The position numbers and the translations under genes are program-made. A model generated the notes under the pieces. It saw nothing but the letters and a program-made list of their open reading frames with translations, did not search any database and had not been told where the DNA came from. Positions 1 to 9,476 of a stretch of DNA of 64,000 bases are shown here, in pieces. Location of the stretch: positions 434,001-498,000 of the forward strand of contig NZ_CP042434.1 of NCBI RefSeq assembly GCF_007971385.1, in the 5' to 3' direction. Within the stretch, counting starts at the first letter, position 1. Each line of letters opens with the position of its first letter. The stretch comes from Arachidicoccus ginsenosidivorans (GTDB taxonomy: Bacteria > Bacteroidota > Bacteroidia > Chitinophagales > Chitinophagaceae).

Positions 1-146
1 GTAGCAGCCGTTTGGTCCGTTAAATTACCGCAATTTTATACATGTTCAGCATATAATCTTTTGAACAAAATCAAAAATAAGTACAAATTGGGTGTTGTAG
101 TATGACAGGATCCTTTTAATCATTATAATCAACCGTTTTCCTTAGG

Positions 147-881
147 ATGAAAACCAGACCTTCAAGCCGATTTTCTTTACCTGTACCTTTATCTTTATAT
201 CTGTTACTGGCCCTTGGCAGCGTGACAATGTTCTCCTGTAGCACCATGCGCCAGAGTAGTTCAACGGCCAGCACCTCCAAAGGGACGAGCAGTGGTCCTC
301 GCTTTTTAGATGATATCCGTGTAAATCCGGGCGATCGGGTCTCGTCAAAAAATAAAAGCTATGGCTATACGGAAAAGGCGCCCGAAAAGGAGGAAAAAGC
401 AACGGTAAATAGCAATGCGGATTTAAGCCTTAATGAAACAACCCTGGTACGAAAATATGCGACCATTCTTGGCGTAGATGACAATAAGCTCCATAATATT
501 GATTTACTGGAAGAAATTGATGATTGGTATGGTACCCCCTACCGATATGGCGGTAGTTCCAAAAACGGTATTGACTGCTCAGCCTTTTCCAGAACCCTAG
601 CCAATGATGTTTTTAATGTATCGCTGCCCAGAACGGCGGAGCAACAATATAGTTATTGCGATCATATTAAAAAAAGCCAGTTAAAACAAGGGGATCTGGT
701 CTTTTTTCATACAACCGGTGGCAGTAGGATTACCCATGTGGGTGTCTATCTGCAAAATGGGAAATTTGTCCATGCCTCCACCAGCTCAGGCGTGATGATC
801 AGTGATCTGGATGATTATTATTGGAGAAGAGCCTATAGAGCTGCTGGACGCGTACCTAAGGGAGATATGACCAAAAACTAA
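147..881 (+). CDS. NlpC/P60 family lipoprotein, cell-wall endopeptidase
   Basis: This is a 244-residue secreted cysteine peptidase expected to cut peptide bridges in murein. The N-terminus has a hydrophobic stretch ending in a lipobox-like MFSC around residue 31, so it is probably a lipoprotein. A low-complexity Ser/Thr/Lys linker follows to about residue 100. The NlpC/P60 domain fills the C-terminal half: the catalytic Cys sits in GIDCSAF (about residue 144), the His in THVGVY, and a third polar residue in FVHAS. The start is the first ATG with a signal sequence directly behind it. It stands alone on the plus strand with no visible operon partner. The family assignment is firm; the exact bond cleaved is not known. 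Confidence 0.9.
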   Translation: MKTRPSSRFSLPVPLSLYLLLALGSVTMFSCSTMRQSSSTASTSKGTSSGPRFLDDIRVNPGDRVSSKNKSYGYTEKAPEKEEKATVNSNADLSLNETTLVRKYATILGVDDNKLHNIDLLEEIDDWYGTPYRYGGSSKNGIDCSAFSRTLANDVFNVSLPRTAEQQYSYCDHIKKSQLKQGDLVFFHTTGGSRITHVGVYLQNGKFVHASTSSGVMISDLDDYYWRRAYRAAGRVPKGDMTKN

Positions 882-1073
882 TTCCAGTAATTACATATAG
901 TTAGGTGTGCGACAATTGAGGCCGCCTCACAACGGATTATCCGGTTGATCATGCCACCGTCTATTGATTGCGCAACAAGCAAATAAAAAGGAACCTGCAA
1001 GGCTATCGGGCTTTTTTTGTAACTTTAGGAGTATCAGATAAACTTTTTAAAAAATTACAAAAAACATATAGCC

Positions 1074-1787
1074 ATGGCAGAAGACGAACAAATACAAACG
1101 GCTGAACAAAATCAACCCTCAGAGGAGCACGAGGTCAAAATATTAGGTATAGAACCTGTTACCCACAATGTCCTTAGAATTGCTGTTCAAAGACCTCAAA
1201 ACTATCATTTTATTCCAGGACAAGCCACGGAGGTCGCTATCAACAAAGAAGGTTTTAAAGCGGAGCGTCGTCCCTTTACTTTTACCGGTCTTCAAGATTG
1301 GGATCACTTGGAATTTACCATTAAGACCTATACAGATCACCCTGGAGTCACCAATGAGCTGCGCAGTTTAAAAGAAGGCGACTCACTGCTGCTCCATGAC
1401 GTATGGGGAGCTATCCAGTATAGTGGTGAAGGTACTTTTATTGCCGGAGGAGCGGGCATCACCCCTTTTATCGCTATTTTTCGAGATTTGCATCAGAAAG
1501 GACAGGTGGGCAATAACCGGTTATTCTTTTCTAATAAAACCGAAGCAGATATTATCCTGGAAGAGGAATTGGAAGAGATCCTGGGTGATAAGTTCGTCAA
1601 TGTGATGACAGAGCAGACCAATAGTCAGTACATAAATGACCGGATCGACAAAGCATTTTTGCAAAAAAATATTTCAGATATGAACCAGCATTTTTATATC
1701 TGTGGACCAGATCCAATGGTGGCAGCCATTGGGCAGGACCTGAAAGATCTGGGAGCCGGCGAAGGGTTAATTACAGTAGAGCTTTAA
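1074..1787 (+). CDS. FAD-dependent flavodoxin/ferredoxin reductase-like protein
   Basis: This 237-residue protein has the ferredoxin-NADP reductase fold. An FAD-binding barrel comes first, with the RRPFTFTG motif near residue 65. A nucleotide-binding half follows with GGAGITPF (about residue 124) and the C-terminal YICGPDPM signature that contacts NAD(P)H. It has no 2Fe-2S domain, so it is the short flavodoxin-reductase type that passes electrons between NAD(P)H and a separate carrier. The first 18 residues are acidic and probably disordered. It is monocistronic, ends at a convergent terminator shared with lpdA, and its electron partner is not obvious from the neighbours. Confidence 0.85.
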   Translation: MAEDEQIQTAEQNQPSEEHEVKILGIEPVTHNVLRIAVQRPQNYHFIPGQATEVAINKEGFKAERRPFTFTGLQDWDHLEFTIKTYTDHPGVTNELRSLKEGDSLLLHDVWGAIQYSGEGTFIAGGAGITPFIAIFRDLHQKGQVGNNRLFFSNKTEADIILEEELEEILGDKFVNVMTEQTNSQYINDRIDKAFLQKNISDMNQHFYICGPDPMVAAIGQDLKDLGAGEGLITVEL

Positions 1788-1922
1788 TCAATAGGCTACA
1801 TACGAGCCATGCCTTATTAGATGAATCCAAAGGGCACAACAGGGCAATTATTGCAGGAGTCTTTATCATACATAAGGCAAAACAACAGTTACAAAAGTAA
1901 AGCAATAGTAAGGTAAAGTAAA

Positions 1923-1969
1923 GTAAAGCCCAGGCAAAAAACCTATGCTAGGTTTTGCCTGGGCTTTAC
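1923..1969. terminator. Bidirectional intrinsic terminator
   Basis: A long hairpin whose 5' arm (1923-1944) and 3' arm (1950-1969) are complementary over about 20 bases, with two unpaired A residues and a 5-base loop. It lies between the convergent reductase and lpdA genes and can serve both strands. Confidence 0.85.
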
Positions 1970-2054
1970 TATTATTAAGTACAACGGCTGATATAAAATA
2001 ATAAACACACCAGCCGGTATTATTTTCAACAAAGATGCACCGAGTCCGTAATGA

Positions 2055-3464
2055 TTAGAGATCGGTCTGCTCGCCATAAGCCACTGCCGTCGCTTCTTTA
2101 AAGCCTTCACTCATGGTCGGATGCGGGTGGATGGCATTTAAGATTTCATGGGCAGTTGTTTCCAACTTACGGGCAACAACGGCTTCAGCGATCATATCAG
2201 TGACATTCATGCCAATCATATGTGCACCCAGCAGTTCGCCGTATTTTGCATCATAGATTACTTTAATAAATCCTTCCGTTGCACCGGCTGCGGTCGCTTT
2301 ACCAGAGGCAATAAATGGAAATTTACCCACTTTGAGTTCATATCCGGCCTCTTTTGCCTGTGCTTCAGTCATCCCTACGGAAGAGATTTCCGGCTGACAA
2401 TAGGTACATCCCGGTACATTGCCATAATCGATTCCTTCAGGCTGGTGTTCCAGTTTCTTATTGATATAAGCAATATGCTCTGCAGCATTGATACCTTCCT
2501 TACCGGCTTTATGTGCCAGCGCCTGATGTGGAGTACAGTCTCCGATAGCATAAACACCTGGCACATTTGTCTGCTGGTATTTATCAACGATAATCTTACC
2601 TTTTTCTACTTTTACGCCCAGGGTTTCAAGACCGATGTTTTCTACATTGGCCACTACACCTGCTGCACTCAGTACAATATCTGCTTCAATGGTAAAGGTT
2701 GATCCGTCTTTTTTCTTCACCGTAGAAACAGTACCTGCACCGGAAGTATCCACCGATTCAACGCTGGCGCTGGTAAAAATTTCAATGCCTTGTTTTTTAA
2801 ACTGCTTTTCCAGTTCTTTAGAGATGTCTGCATCTTCTACCGGCACGACGCGGTCGGCAAATTCAACAATCGTCACCTTGGTCCCGATGCTGTTATAAAA
2901 ATAGGCGAACTCAGTCCCAATGGCACCACTACCGACGATTACCATTGATTTTGGTTGTTGTTCTAGTACCAGGGCTTCTCTGTAACCGATAATTTTTTTG
3001 CCATCCTGCGGGATATTGGGAAGCACTCTGCTTCTTCCACCAGTAGCAATGATGATATTTGTTGCATCCAGTGTCTGTTTGCTTCCATCAGCAGCCACTA
3101 CTTCAATCTGAGATTTAGATTTCAGGGTAGCAGTCCCCATGATGACCTCAATCTTATATTTTTTCATCAAAAACTGGACGCCTTTGGACATTTTATCCGC
3201 AACGCCGCGGCTACGCTTAATTACGGCATTAAAATCAGCTTCGATATTCTCCGCTTTAAGGCCATAAGCATCCGCATGTTTTAAGTAATTATTGACTTGG
3301 GCACTCTTTAAAAGTGCTTTGGTAGGGATACATCCCCAATTCAGGCAGATGCCACCCAGCAGTTCTTTTTCAATGATTGCTACTTTCAATCCCAGCTGAG
3401 AAGCACGGATAGCCGCCGGATAACCGCCAGGCCCACTTCCGATCACTATTAAGTCGTATGCCAT
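2055..3464 (-). CDS. lpdA: Dihydrolipoyl dehydrogenase (E3)
   Basis: This 469-residue flavoprotein reoxidises dihydrolipoamide in the 2-oxoacid dehydrogenase complexes with NAD+. It shows the N-terminal FAD fingerprint GSGPGGYPAA, the redox-active disulfide in GGICLNWGCIPTKALL (two Cys five residues apart), the NAD fingerprint GSGAIGTEFA near residue 180, the second FAD motif YAIGDC, and the C-terminal HPHPTMSE that gives the catalytic His from the partner subunit. Length matches the family. It is transcribed alone towards a shared terminator; the complex subunits it serves are not in this window. Confidence 0.95.
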   Translation of the reverse strand: MAYDLIVIGSGPGGYPAAIRASQLGLKVAIIEKELLGGICLNWGCIPTKALLKSAQVNNYLKHADAYGLKAENIEADFNAVIKRSRGVADKMSKGVQFLMKKYKIEVIMGTATLKSKSQIEVVAADGSKQTLDATNIIIATGGRSRVLPNIPQDGKKIIGYREALVLEQQPKSMVIVGSGAIGTEFAYFYNSIGTKVTIVEFADRVVPVEDADISKELEKQFKKQGIEIFTSASVESVDTSGAGTVSTVKKKDGSTFTIEADIVLSAAGVVANVENIGLETLGVKVEKGKIIVDKYQQTNVPGVYAIGDCTPHQALAHKAGKEGINAAEHIAYINKKLEHQPEGIDYGNVPGCTYCQPEISSVGMTEAQAKEAGYELKVGKFPFIASGKATAAGATEGFIKVIYDAKYGELLGAHMIGMNVTDMIAEAVVARKLETTAHEILNAIHPHPTMSEGFKEATAVAYGEQTDL

Positions 3465-3588
3465 AGAATTTGATTATGTTTATTTTCTTAAAATATAACC
3501 GCGAAAATAAGGCATTTTACCCATTCTAATGGCTAAAAACCAGCCAATTTCTCCTTTCATATATCGTAGCGAACCAACACTTACCTTT

Positions 3589-4572
3589 CTATTGTCTACT
3601 CAGTATCTGGTGCAACGCCTCCTTTAAATTAGGATACTGGAATATAAATCCCTTTTCTAACAGGTTTTCAGGATAAACCCAGCGGCTTTTAAGCAGCAGT
3701 TCACTGGAAGTACCGATTATACCTGCCCCCAATTTAAGTAAAAGCGCGCTTTGGGGCAGGGCCAGCGGTATTCCCAAGGGCATTTTTACTTCGCTGCGTA
3801 ATGCACGCATAAATTCCCGGTTCGTTACGGCTTCAGGAGCGGCCAAATTAAAAATGCCAGTCAGCTCTTGGTCTTCAATATAGCGAATTGCGCTAGCTAC
3901 ATCGGCGATATGCACCCAGCTAAACATTTGATTGCCACTACCTTGTACCCCACCCAAGCCAAACCTGACAAGCCTTTTATAAGCAGGCAGTGCCCCACCG
4001 TTTTGTCCCAGGACAATGGAAATTCTAAGCGCCGCCTGTCTTGTTTCTGGCAAATGAAACCCAAAAAACGCTTTTTCCCAGGCTTTGGCCACTTCCACAG
4101 AGAAGCCTGCACCGATCTGGCCGTTTTTTTCGGTCATTTGGTGATCCTCTGCATGCCGGTAGATGGTCGCCGTACTGCTGTTAATCCACAGTGCGGGAGG
4201 ATGTTGGCAACGGGCAATCGCTTCCCCTAATTTAGCAGTCGTTTTTAATCTGGAAGAAAAGATCAGCTGCTTATTATGTTTAGTATACCTGCAGTTAACT
4301 GATTTGCCCGCCAGATTTACGACAAGCGCGGCATTTTCCAGCGCAAAAGCGATGCCTGATGTATCGTTCCAGGAGATTTGCGGCTCCTGACTCGCCGGAT
4401 CAGGGCGGCGAGTGATAATAATTACCTGATAGCCTAACTGCTGATAATACTTTTGTATATACTGCCCGATAAAACCCGTGCCGCCTGCCAGCACAATTTT
4501 CTTTTGCGGGGTATCTGGAGCCTGTTCTCCCTGATTATTTTTAGTTGTCATTGTTTGATATTTAGTCGCCAA
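3589..4572 (-). CDS. TIGR01777 family NAD-dependent epimerase-like protein (YfcH/SDR39U1 type)
   Basis: This 327-residue extended-SDR protein carries the Rossmann motif GGTGFIGQYI, followed by RRP at the end of the second strand and the NLAGKSV region. The C-terminus carries the DUF1731-like segment typical of TIGR01777 proteins (the part reading GIIGTSSELLLKSRWVYPE). Family members such as E. coli YfcH have no firmly known reaction. The annotated first ATG adds about 20 polar residues before the Rossmann strand; an internal Met seven residues on (MTTKNNQ) is an alternative start. It is probably monocistronic. Confidence 0.85.
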   Translation of the reverse strand: MATKYQTMTTKNNQGEQAPDTPQKKIVLAGGTGFIGQYIQKYYQQLGYQVIIITRRPDPASQEPQISWNDTSGIAFALENAALVVNLAGKSVNCRYTKHNKQLIFSSRLKTTAKLGEAIARCQHPPALWINSSTATIYRHAEDHQMTEKNGQIGAGFSVEVAKAWEKAFFGFHLPETRQAALRISIVLGQNGGALPAYKRLVRFGLGGVQGSGNQMFSWVHIADVASAIRYIEDQELTGIFNLAAPEAVTNREFMRALRSEVKMPLGIPLALPQSALLLKLGAGIIGTSSELLLKSRWVYPENLLEKGFIFQYPNLKEALHQILSRQ

Positions 4573-4683
4573 TCAATTTAAGAACCCAGCGTTAAATAGC
4601 TGTCCCCATACAAGTAGCTTACAAGTAGTCGATTTCCGGCACACGCCTGTTAGCGTGCGTTATTTTATCATGCGGGTTGGCAC

Positions 4684-5040
4684 CTAAGCTTTGCGGGCTG
4701 CTTTTCTGCCCCGGAAAAACAGGAACATATTAAATAGTAGCATGATGCCCAGATAAATACTAAAACCGCCAATTTTGGTACTTAACACCTCAAATATAGT
4801 CTTTGTTGTGAGTTCGTCCTGGTTGATCCTAAGTATATAGAGTGCAAAGCCCATGTTGATCAAATAAAAACCAATTTTAAAAAGTTGATTGGTCGCGACA
4901 GCGATCTGCTTTCTGTCATGGAAAATATCCATCATGTAGACAATGGCGTTGCCAAACAATTTACCCGTAACAAAGATGGTTAACCATAAAGCAATGGGTA
5001 AATAGATCAGATATGCCCATAGAACACTTACTTGTTGCAT
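4684..5040 (-). CDS. Small integral membrane protein, paralogue of the upstream gene
   Basis: This 118-residue protein has about three hydrophobic segments and a basic C-terminal tail (FFRGRKAARKA) that should face the cytoplasm. I do not recognise a named family. It resembles the 127-residue product of the gene just upstream (similar order: N-terminal helix, a short loop, a YLVN/YLIN-x-G helix, then a helix reading into an aromatic-basic end), so the two probably arose by duplication and may form a heteromeric complex. Both follow a GbsR-like regulator in one minus-strand operon. Confidence 0.6.
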   Translation of the reverse strand: MQQVSVLWAYLIYLPIALWLTIFVTGKLFGNAIVYMMDIFHDRKQIAVATNQLFKIGFYLINMGFALYILRINQDELTTKTIFEVLSTKIGGFSIYLGIMLLFNMFLFFRGRKAARKA

Positions 5041-5083
5041 AACAATTATTATTTAAGATTGAAAAATAAGGAAGAAAAAAAGT

Positions 5084-5467
5084 TTATACCTGATGGTATC
5101 TTTTCCATAAAAAGAAAACCACCAGATTGCTATAATGTAATATTGCCAGAAGTAAAACCAACTGACCAATTTGCGTCCCAAGGGCAGCCATGACTTCTGC
5201 CCAGTTATGAACAGCAGGCAGCCTGCTGAGTACAACAAAACTATAGCCGATATTTACCAGATAATACCCTGTGAGAAGTAGATTACTTATCAGATCTGCC
5301 GTCGTATAATCTTTTAAAAACACTTCCCTTATAAAAGGCCTGCCTGCATCATGCAGGGCCCAGCCAGCCCATCCGATCACTACGACCATCACCAGTAAAT
5401 AAAAGGTGTATGTTGCCATAAGATAACTCGTCATGCCAGTATTGTAATTTGTTGTGTGATCAGCCAA
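5084..5467 (-). CDS. Small integral membrane protein, GbsR-linked
   Basis: This 127-residue protein has about three membrane helices: residues about 14-38, about 60-85 (containing GYYLVNIGYSF) and about 98-120. It ends in a short basic tail, WKRYHQV. The start codon overlaps the end of the GbsR regulator gene by 8 bases, so the two are translationally coupled. The next gene downstream is a paralogue 43 bases away. I do not recognise a function; a membrane complex controlled by the coupled regulator is an inference from context. Confidence 0.6.
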   Translation of the reverse strand: MADHTTNYNTGMTSYLMATYTFYLLVMVVVIGWAGWALHDAGRPFIREVFLKDYTTADLISNLLLTGYYLVNIGYSFVVLSRLPAVHNWAEVMAALGTQIGQLVLLLAILHYSNLVVFFLWKRYHQV

Positions 5468-5963
5468 ATAATTTAAACAGCTTCAATAGCATATCTGATT
5501 TGGACGAGCAAAGCTTATCTGCGACCCTACTGACCTTTGCACTAAAACTGTGAATCTCTCCTACCTGCGTTTCAAAAACTGTTTCTATAGACGCCTTACC
5601 TGCAGCGCTAAATTCTTTAAGTTCTGTCAAAACTTCCAAAACAGGATTGAGTTCCCTTTGTTTTCTTACCGCCATAATCTTTGGCGCCCATTTCCAGATA
5701 TCTTTTTCATGAACAAAATATTCTTTGCGCTGTCCGGGTACATTTTTTTTAGAAACCACCCCAAAATCCATCAGCTGCCTAAGACTCATATTTGTGTTAC
5801 CTCTGGAGATCTGAAGTGCTTCCATCAACTCGTCCGTGGATACAGGATCAGGTGCCAATAGTAAAAAGGCCTGCACCTGAGCCACGGATTTATTGATACC
5901 CCATGAACTACCCAGATTACCCCAGGTTTCTATAAATTTCTCTCTTGCTACGTTTATTTCCAT
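5460..5963 (-). CDS. GbsR/MarR-family winged-helix transcriptional regulator
   Basis: This 167-residue regulator has an N-terminal winged helix-turn-helix (ISRGNTNMSLRQLMDFGVV is the recognition-helix region, about residues 48-66) and a longer helical C-terminus, as in the GbsR branch of MarR proteins. That branch often controls membrane or osmolyte genes next to it. Here it is first in an operon with two small membrane proteins and overlaps the first by 8 bases. A palindrome lies just upstream of the start (5988-6011) and probably serves autoregulation. Its ligand cannot be told from sequence. Confidence 0.8.
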   Translation of the reverse strand: MEINVAREKFIETWGNLGSSWGINKSVAQVQAFLLLAPDPVSTDELMEALQISRGNTNMSLRQLMDFGVVSKKNVPGQRKEYFVHEKDIWKWAPKIMAVRKQRELNPVLEVLTELKEFSAAGKASIETVFETQVGEIHSFSAKVSRVADKLCSSKSDMLLKLFKLFG

Positions 5964-5987
5964 AACGCAAATATACTATATTTTCTG

Positions 5988-6011
5988 AACTTTCAATATT
6001 TTCTGAAAGTT
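5988..6011. promoter_or_regulatory. Palindromic operator candidate for the GbsR-like regulator
   Basis: Perfect 8-base inverted arms, AACTTTCA at 5988-5995 and TGAAAGTT at 6004-6011, with an 8-base spacer. A direct repeat ATTTTCTGAA (5980-5989 and 5998-6007) is overlaid, giving 18-base periodicity. It lies 25 bases upstream of the regulator's start codon. Confidence 0.55.
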
Positions 6012-6050
6012 TATTTTAATAATTTTTATTTTTTATCCTTAAAAAAACAA

Positions 6051-6085
6051 ATTGGCACCTGACTTATTGAAAATCAGGTGCCAAT
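6051..6085 (-). terminator. Intrinsic terminator of ribBA
   Basis: A perfect 12-bp stem (6051-6062 with 6074-6085) and an 11-base loop, followed on the minus strand by a T-rich run. It lies 23 bases past the ribBA stop codon. Confidence 0.85.
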
Positions 6086-6107
6086 AACTATTAATCGACG
6101 AAGAGAA

Positions 6108-7310
6108 TTATTTTAAAATATTATGCCCCATTTTGTCCCTTTTGGTCTGCAGGTATTTTTCATTGTGTTTGTTGGGTGAGGCTTCAATAGGCACCACTTC
6201 AACAATTTCAATACCATAACCCAGCAGGCCGGCTCTTTTAGTGGGATTATTACTCATTAGTTTAAGCTTTGTGGCGCCCAAATGCCGCAAAATCTGCGCC
6301 CCTACCCCATAATCACGTTGGTCGGCCTTAAAACCCAGTTTCAGGTTGGCTTCTACGGTATCAAGTCCTTCCTCCTGCAGTTTATAAGCGCGCAGCTTAT
6401 TGATCAGGCCAATACCCCGGCCTTCCTGATTCATATACAAGACCATACCGGTTCCTTCCTTTTCCACCATACGCATGGCGGCATGGAGCTGATCTCCGCA
6501 ATCACAGCGAAGGCTGCCTAGAATATCTCCTGTAACACAACTGGAGTGAACCCTGGTAAGCACCGCATCCCCTGGATTCCAACTACCTTTAATTAAGGCC
6601 AGATGCTCTGCTGCATTATGCTTTTCTTTAAATGCCACTAATTGAAAATCACCGTACTTTGTCGGCATATGCACCCGAACCACTTCTTCAATCAGTGAAT
6701 CAGATTGTTGTAGCCTATATTCGATCAAATCTTTAATCGTAATGATTTTAAGGTCATATTGTCTGGCAATGTCTTCTAACTGAGGTAATCTGGCCATAGT
6801 CCCATCTTCGTTCATAATTTCCACCAGAACACCTGCAGCCTTAAATCCGGCCAGTCTGGCCAGATCCACGGCAGCCTCCGTATGACCGGTGCGTCTTAAA
6901 ACGCCGCCGTCTTTGGCCCTTAAAGGGAATATATGCCCAGGGCGTCCAAAGTCCTCTGGCCGGGCATTTTCATCTACCATCATCTGGATGGTTTTGGCCC
7001 GGTCATGGGCGCTGATCCCTGTTGTACAACCATGTCCCAGTAAATCAATACTTACCGTAAACGGGGTTTCATGTAACGCTGTATTTTTAGGGACCATCAG
7101 CGTTAGTTCCAATTTATCGGCTAGCCCCTCAGTAATGGGAGCGCAGATCAAACCGCGTCCGACCTTACTCATAAAATTAATGATCTCGGGTGTTATATTG
7201 GCAGCAGCAGTGATAAAGTCGCCTTCATTTTCACGGTCTTCATCATCTACTACAATCACTAATTTACCCGCTTTTATATCGTCCAGTGCTGCTTCAATCG
7301 TACTTAGCAT
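6108..7310 (-). CDS. ribBA: Bifunctional RibBA: DHBP synthase / GTP cyclohydrolase II
   Basis: This 400-residue fusion starts both branches of riboflavin synthesis. The N-terminal half (to about residue 205) is 3,4-dihydroxy-2-butanone-4-phosphate synthase, with the acidic [11 protein letters not shown] loop and the [12 protein letters not shown] segment. The C-terminal half is GTP cyclohydrolase II: zinc cysteines in HSSCVTG and LRCDCGD, the catalytic stretch NQEGRGIG, and NNPTKRAGL near the end. Length and domain order are standard. No FMN riboswitch is visible in the 130 bases upstream. It is followed by its own terminator. Confidence 0.95.
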   Translation of the reverse strand: MLSTIEAALDDIKAGKLVIVVDDEDRENEGDFITAAANITPEIINFMSKVGRGLICAPITEGLADKLELTLMVPKNTALHETPFTVSIDLLGHGCTTGISAHDRAKTIQMMVDENARPEDFGRPGHIFPLRAKDGGVLRRTGHTEAAVDLARLAGFKAAGVLVEIMNEDGTMARLPQLEDIARQYDLKIITIKDLIEYRLQQSDSLIEEVVRVHMPTKYGDFQLVAFKEKHNAAEHLALIKGSWNPGDAVLTRVHSSCVTGDILGSLRCDCGDQLHAAMRMVEKEGTGMVLYMNQEGRGIGLINKLRAYKLQEEGLDTVEANLKLGFKADQRDYGVGAQILRHLGATKLKLMSNNPTKRAGLLGYGIEIVEVVPIEASPNKHNEKYLQTKRDKMGHNILK

Positions 7311-7530
7311 AAATAATTATTGCCTTAAATAAAATTAACCGGTACAAACGGACCTCCATTTTTTAACTAAATGCATCCGTTTAGCGGTTGTGAAATGCAA
7401 AATTACAACTAAATCCGCAAAGCAAGGAGGCGTTCCAGGTTAAACTCTATTAGAAGAAAGTGACTGTACCTAAGTAATATGAAGGGCCAACGCCTATCAA
7501 GCGCACTGACAATCCATTAATTACAAAAAT

Positions 7531-7565
7531 CCCGCTATCGTTTTCATGGTAAAAACAATAGCGGG
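7531..7565 (-). terminator. Intrinsic terminator downstream of the DUF4440-like gene
   Basis: A stem of 8 plus 5 bp with a single mismatch (arms 7531-7544 and 7551-7565), followed on the minus strand by ATTTTTG. It ends transcription of the gene at 7650-8084. The rest of the gap 7311-7649 holds the ribBA leader and shows no other gene or structure that I can support. Confidence 0.75.
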
Positions 7566-7649
7566 CGCAAATTCAGGACTTGAGCTGGTAGTCATAGCAA
7601 AAGCAATGAAAGGGGGGCAATCCCCTAATCAGCTATTGGTCATTTATGC

Positions 7650-8084
7650 TTAATTGGCGGGCTTGACGGCCTGCCTTGCCAGCAGTTTCCAGGAACCATG
7701 GCTTTTGACCCAAACCAGCAAAATTTCCAGGCGAACTGTACCGGGGACTTTATTGTCAAAAGTTTTTGCCGAAAGAATATGACGCACAGTAGCGGTATTG
7801 CCAACCACATTAATGGACTCATCTGACAGATCAATTGAGATAAAATCAGACCTGCCTGAGGTGATGCCTTCCACAAACTGTTGTTGGTTCTGGATTACTC
7901 CAGAGGAATGCCCATAGCTTAAAGTCGGAAAGGTCATTTTGTACAAGGTGGTGCTATCTGCATCCACCATGGCTTGATTTAACTTTGTAATTGCCTGTTT
8001 TACAGATTCAGTGGCCCTTCGCTGGCCAAAAGCGGTTACTGCTATCATACATAATAAAAATGTACTGAGAAATAAATGTTTCAT
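7650..8084 (-). CDS. Secreted SnoaL/DUF4440-like (NTF2-fold) protein
   Basis: This 144-residue protein has a clear signal peptide (MKHLFLSTFLLCMIAVTAFG, cut near residue 20) followed by a single alpha/beta cone domain of the NTF2-like superfamily. The starting helix contains TKLNQAMVDADSTTL and the end reads LLVWVKSHGSWKLLARQAV, the usual closing strand of DUF4440 proteins. Such domains bind small ligands or act in steroid- or polyketide-type chemistry, but no catalytic set is evident. It lies just downstream of the saccharide locus and has its own terminator. Substrate unknown. Confidence 0.75.
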   Translation of the reverse strand: MKHLFLSTFLLCMIAVTAFGQRRATESVKQAITKLNQAMVDADSTTLYKMTFPTLSYGHSSGVIQNQQQFVEGITSGRSDFISIDLSDESINVVGNTATVRHILSAKTFDNKVPGTVRLEILLVWVKSHGSWKLLARQAVKPAN

Positions 8085-8151
8085 GATTTAGATTTATATA
8101 TTAACTAGTCAATCAATCAGTTAAGTTATCATATATATTATTTATAAATAT

Positions 8152-9437
8152 TTATTCTACACTTACCGGATGACTGAGTAAAGTAATTGCCTCTTGCAAC
8201 TTATTTTTAAAGCCTGCCGCTGAGTTAAAGGCTGGATCAGTGAGCGACCAACCGGCGTAAAATCTAAAGGTGACCGGATGGGACCCACTGATGGAGGACT
8301 CTAACATATAACTACTGGTAATATCCGTTGTAACCGGGGCTTTTCTTTAATATACCAAATATGGGCAGCTCCGGGATCCAGACTAATAACGGCCATCCCC
8401 AGATTATCATGATTTTCAGATTGGGCTCCAAAGCTATAAACGGCTTTCGCCTGATCTGTTAGGATAGAATCCATCTGATTGGTATAAAAATCTGCTATAC
8501 CCATATCTACTTTTAAATCTTTGGGCACATCTGCTCCTTTTACAGCCACCTCACTGGTATAGTAATAATCCCCTGCGCCTATACTGATCTTTTCTGTAAC
8601 GATAACCGGTTTACCGGCTAGCTGCCAGGGATAGGTCATTAAAAAGGTGGCTTTTAAAGGACCGTCTGAAAGTAGTTGATAGGTTTCCCCTTTGATATCG
8701 TTTCCTCCGAGCCTGACCAGTGTATCCTTCCCGTCAGCTTTCTGATAATGAAAAGCGAGCGCTCCCGCACCTAGAGAAGTCCCTACTCTAAGAATATCCA
8801 TTCCCCAGTCCGCCAGATTATGATAACTGTTTTTAGGGTTGGCGCCTACTGAATCCATGACCATATCAGCGGTTCGCTTGCCATAGATATCCTTATTGTT
8901 CCTGGTGTCAAAATATAACCGAAAGGCCACTTTATCATTTTCCCAGCCAGGCCCTTCTGTTAGATAAGGAGGCAATGCATGCTTGGAAAAATCCGTAGGC
9001 GGGTTCTGATCTGGCATCTGCACCTGCGTTTGGTTTTCACCAAAAGTCTGATCTTCATTTTTTAATTTCAGCCTGGCATGTGCCATACTAGCCCCCGTAA
9101 CTTCTGGCTTTTTAGTTGTTTTTTCCAATTGCACCTCAACTGTTGCAGAGGCCTTGATGGGGCAAAGTAAAATAACCTCATCCCACACACTGTCACTATC
9201 CAGATCTTCATATTGGGCAGTAAGTATTTTTTGTCCACTATGAAAGCGAAGATAATTTCCTTTTAATGATCCAGCCTTGGCCTCCAGTTGTTCTCTGGTC
9301 AAACGAACGGTCGCCTCCGGTCTGTCAATGGCTGTCGTATTTTTCAGGGTCAGTGTACCAGCACTCTGCCCATCAGAATGACTGCCACAACTAAAAAGCC
9401 CCAGTAAAACAATGCCGGTCAAAAGTGTTTTATGCAT
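8152..9437 (-). CDS. DUF4861 family lipoprotein, uronate/pectin locus (frameshifted as sequenced)
   Basis: The product is a secreted DUF4861 protein, a family often found with unsaturated-uronate genes. The N-terminus (MHKTLLTGIVLLGLFSCG) is a lipoprotein signal with Cys about 17. As written the frame stops at 8301 after KEKPRLQR. One extra base in the C4 run (8336-8339, G on the plus strand) gives KPPVTTDITSSYMLE, then GSHPVTFRFYAGW, and continues to a stop at 8152, giving 428 residues. The restored tail has the aromatic AGW block expected at this family's C-terminus. It follows kduI closely and is last in the operon. Function within the degradation pathway is inferred from context. Confidence 0.8.
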
Positions 9438-9476
9438 ATATATCTTTGCTTTAAATGAATCAATCGAATGCCTTTA

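Noticed and set aside
882..1073. Terminator after the NlpC gene
   Set aside because: The T run near 1012 has no convincing stem before it.
4676..4700. TGGCACCTAAGCTTTGC as a sigma-54 promoter
   Set aside because: Spacing between TGGCAC and TTGC is two bases too long and it lies at the end of a gene in the opposite direction.
7320..7400. TGG-N8-TTG (sigma-54-like) before ribBA
   Set aside because: A single match without TGGCAC or TTGC; shows that such matches occur by chance in AT-rich leaders.
7311..7450. FMN riboswitch expected before ribBA
   Set aside because: The conserved AGGG...GGTGAAATTCCC-type core is absent; ribBA here seems not to be riboswitch-controlled.
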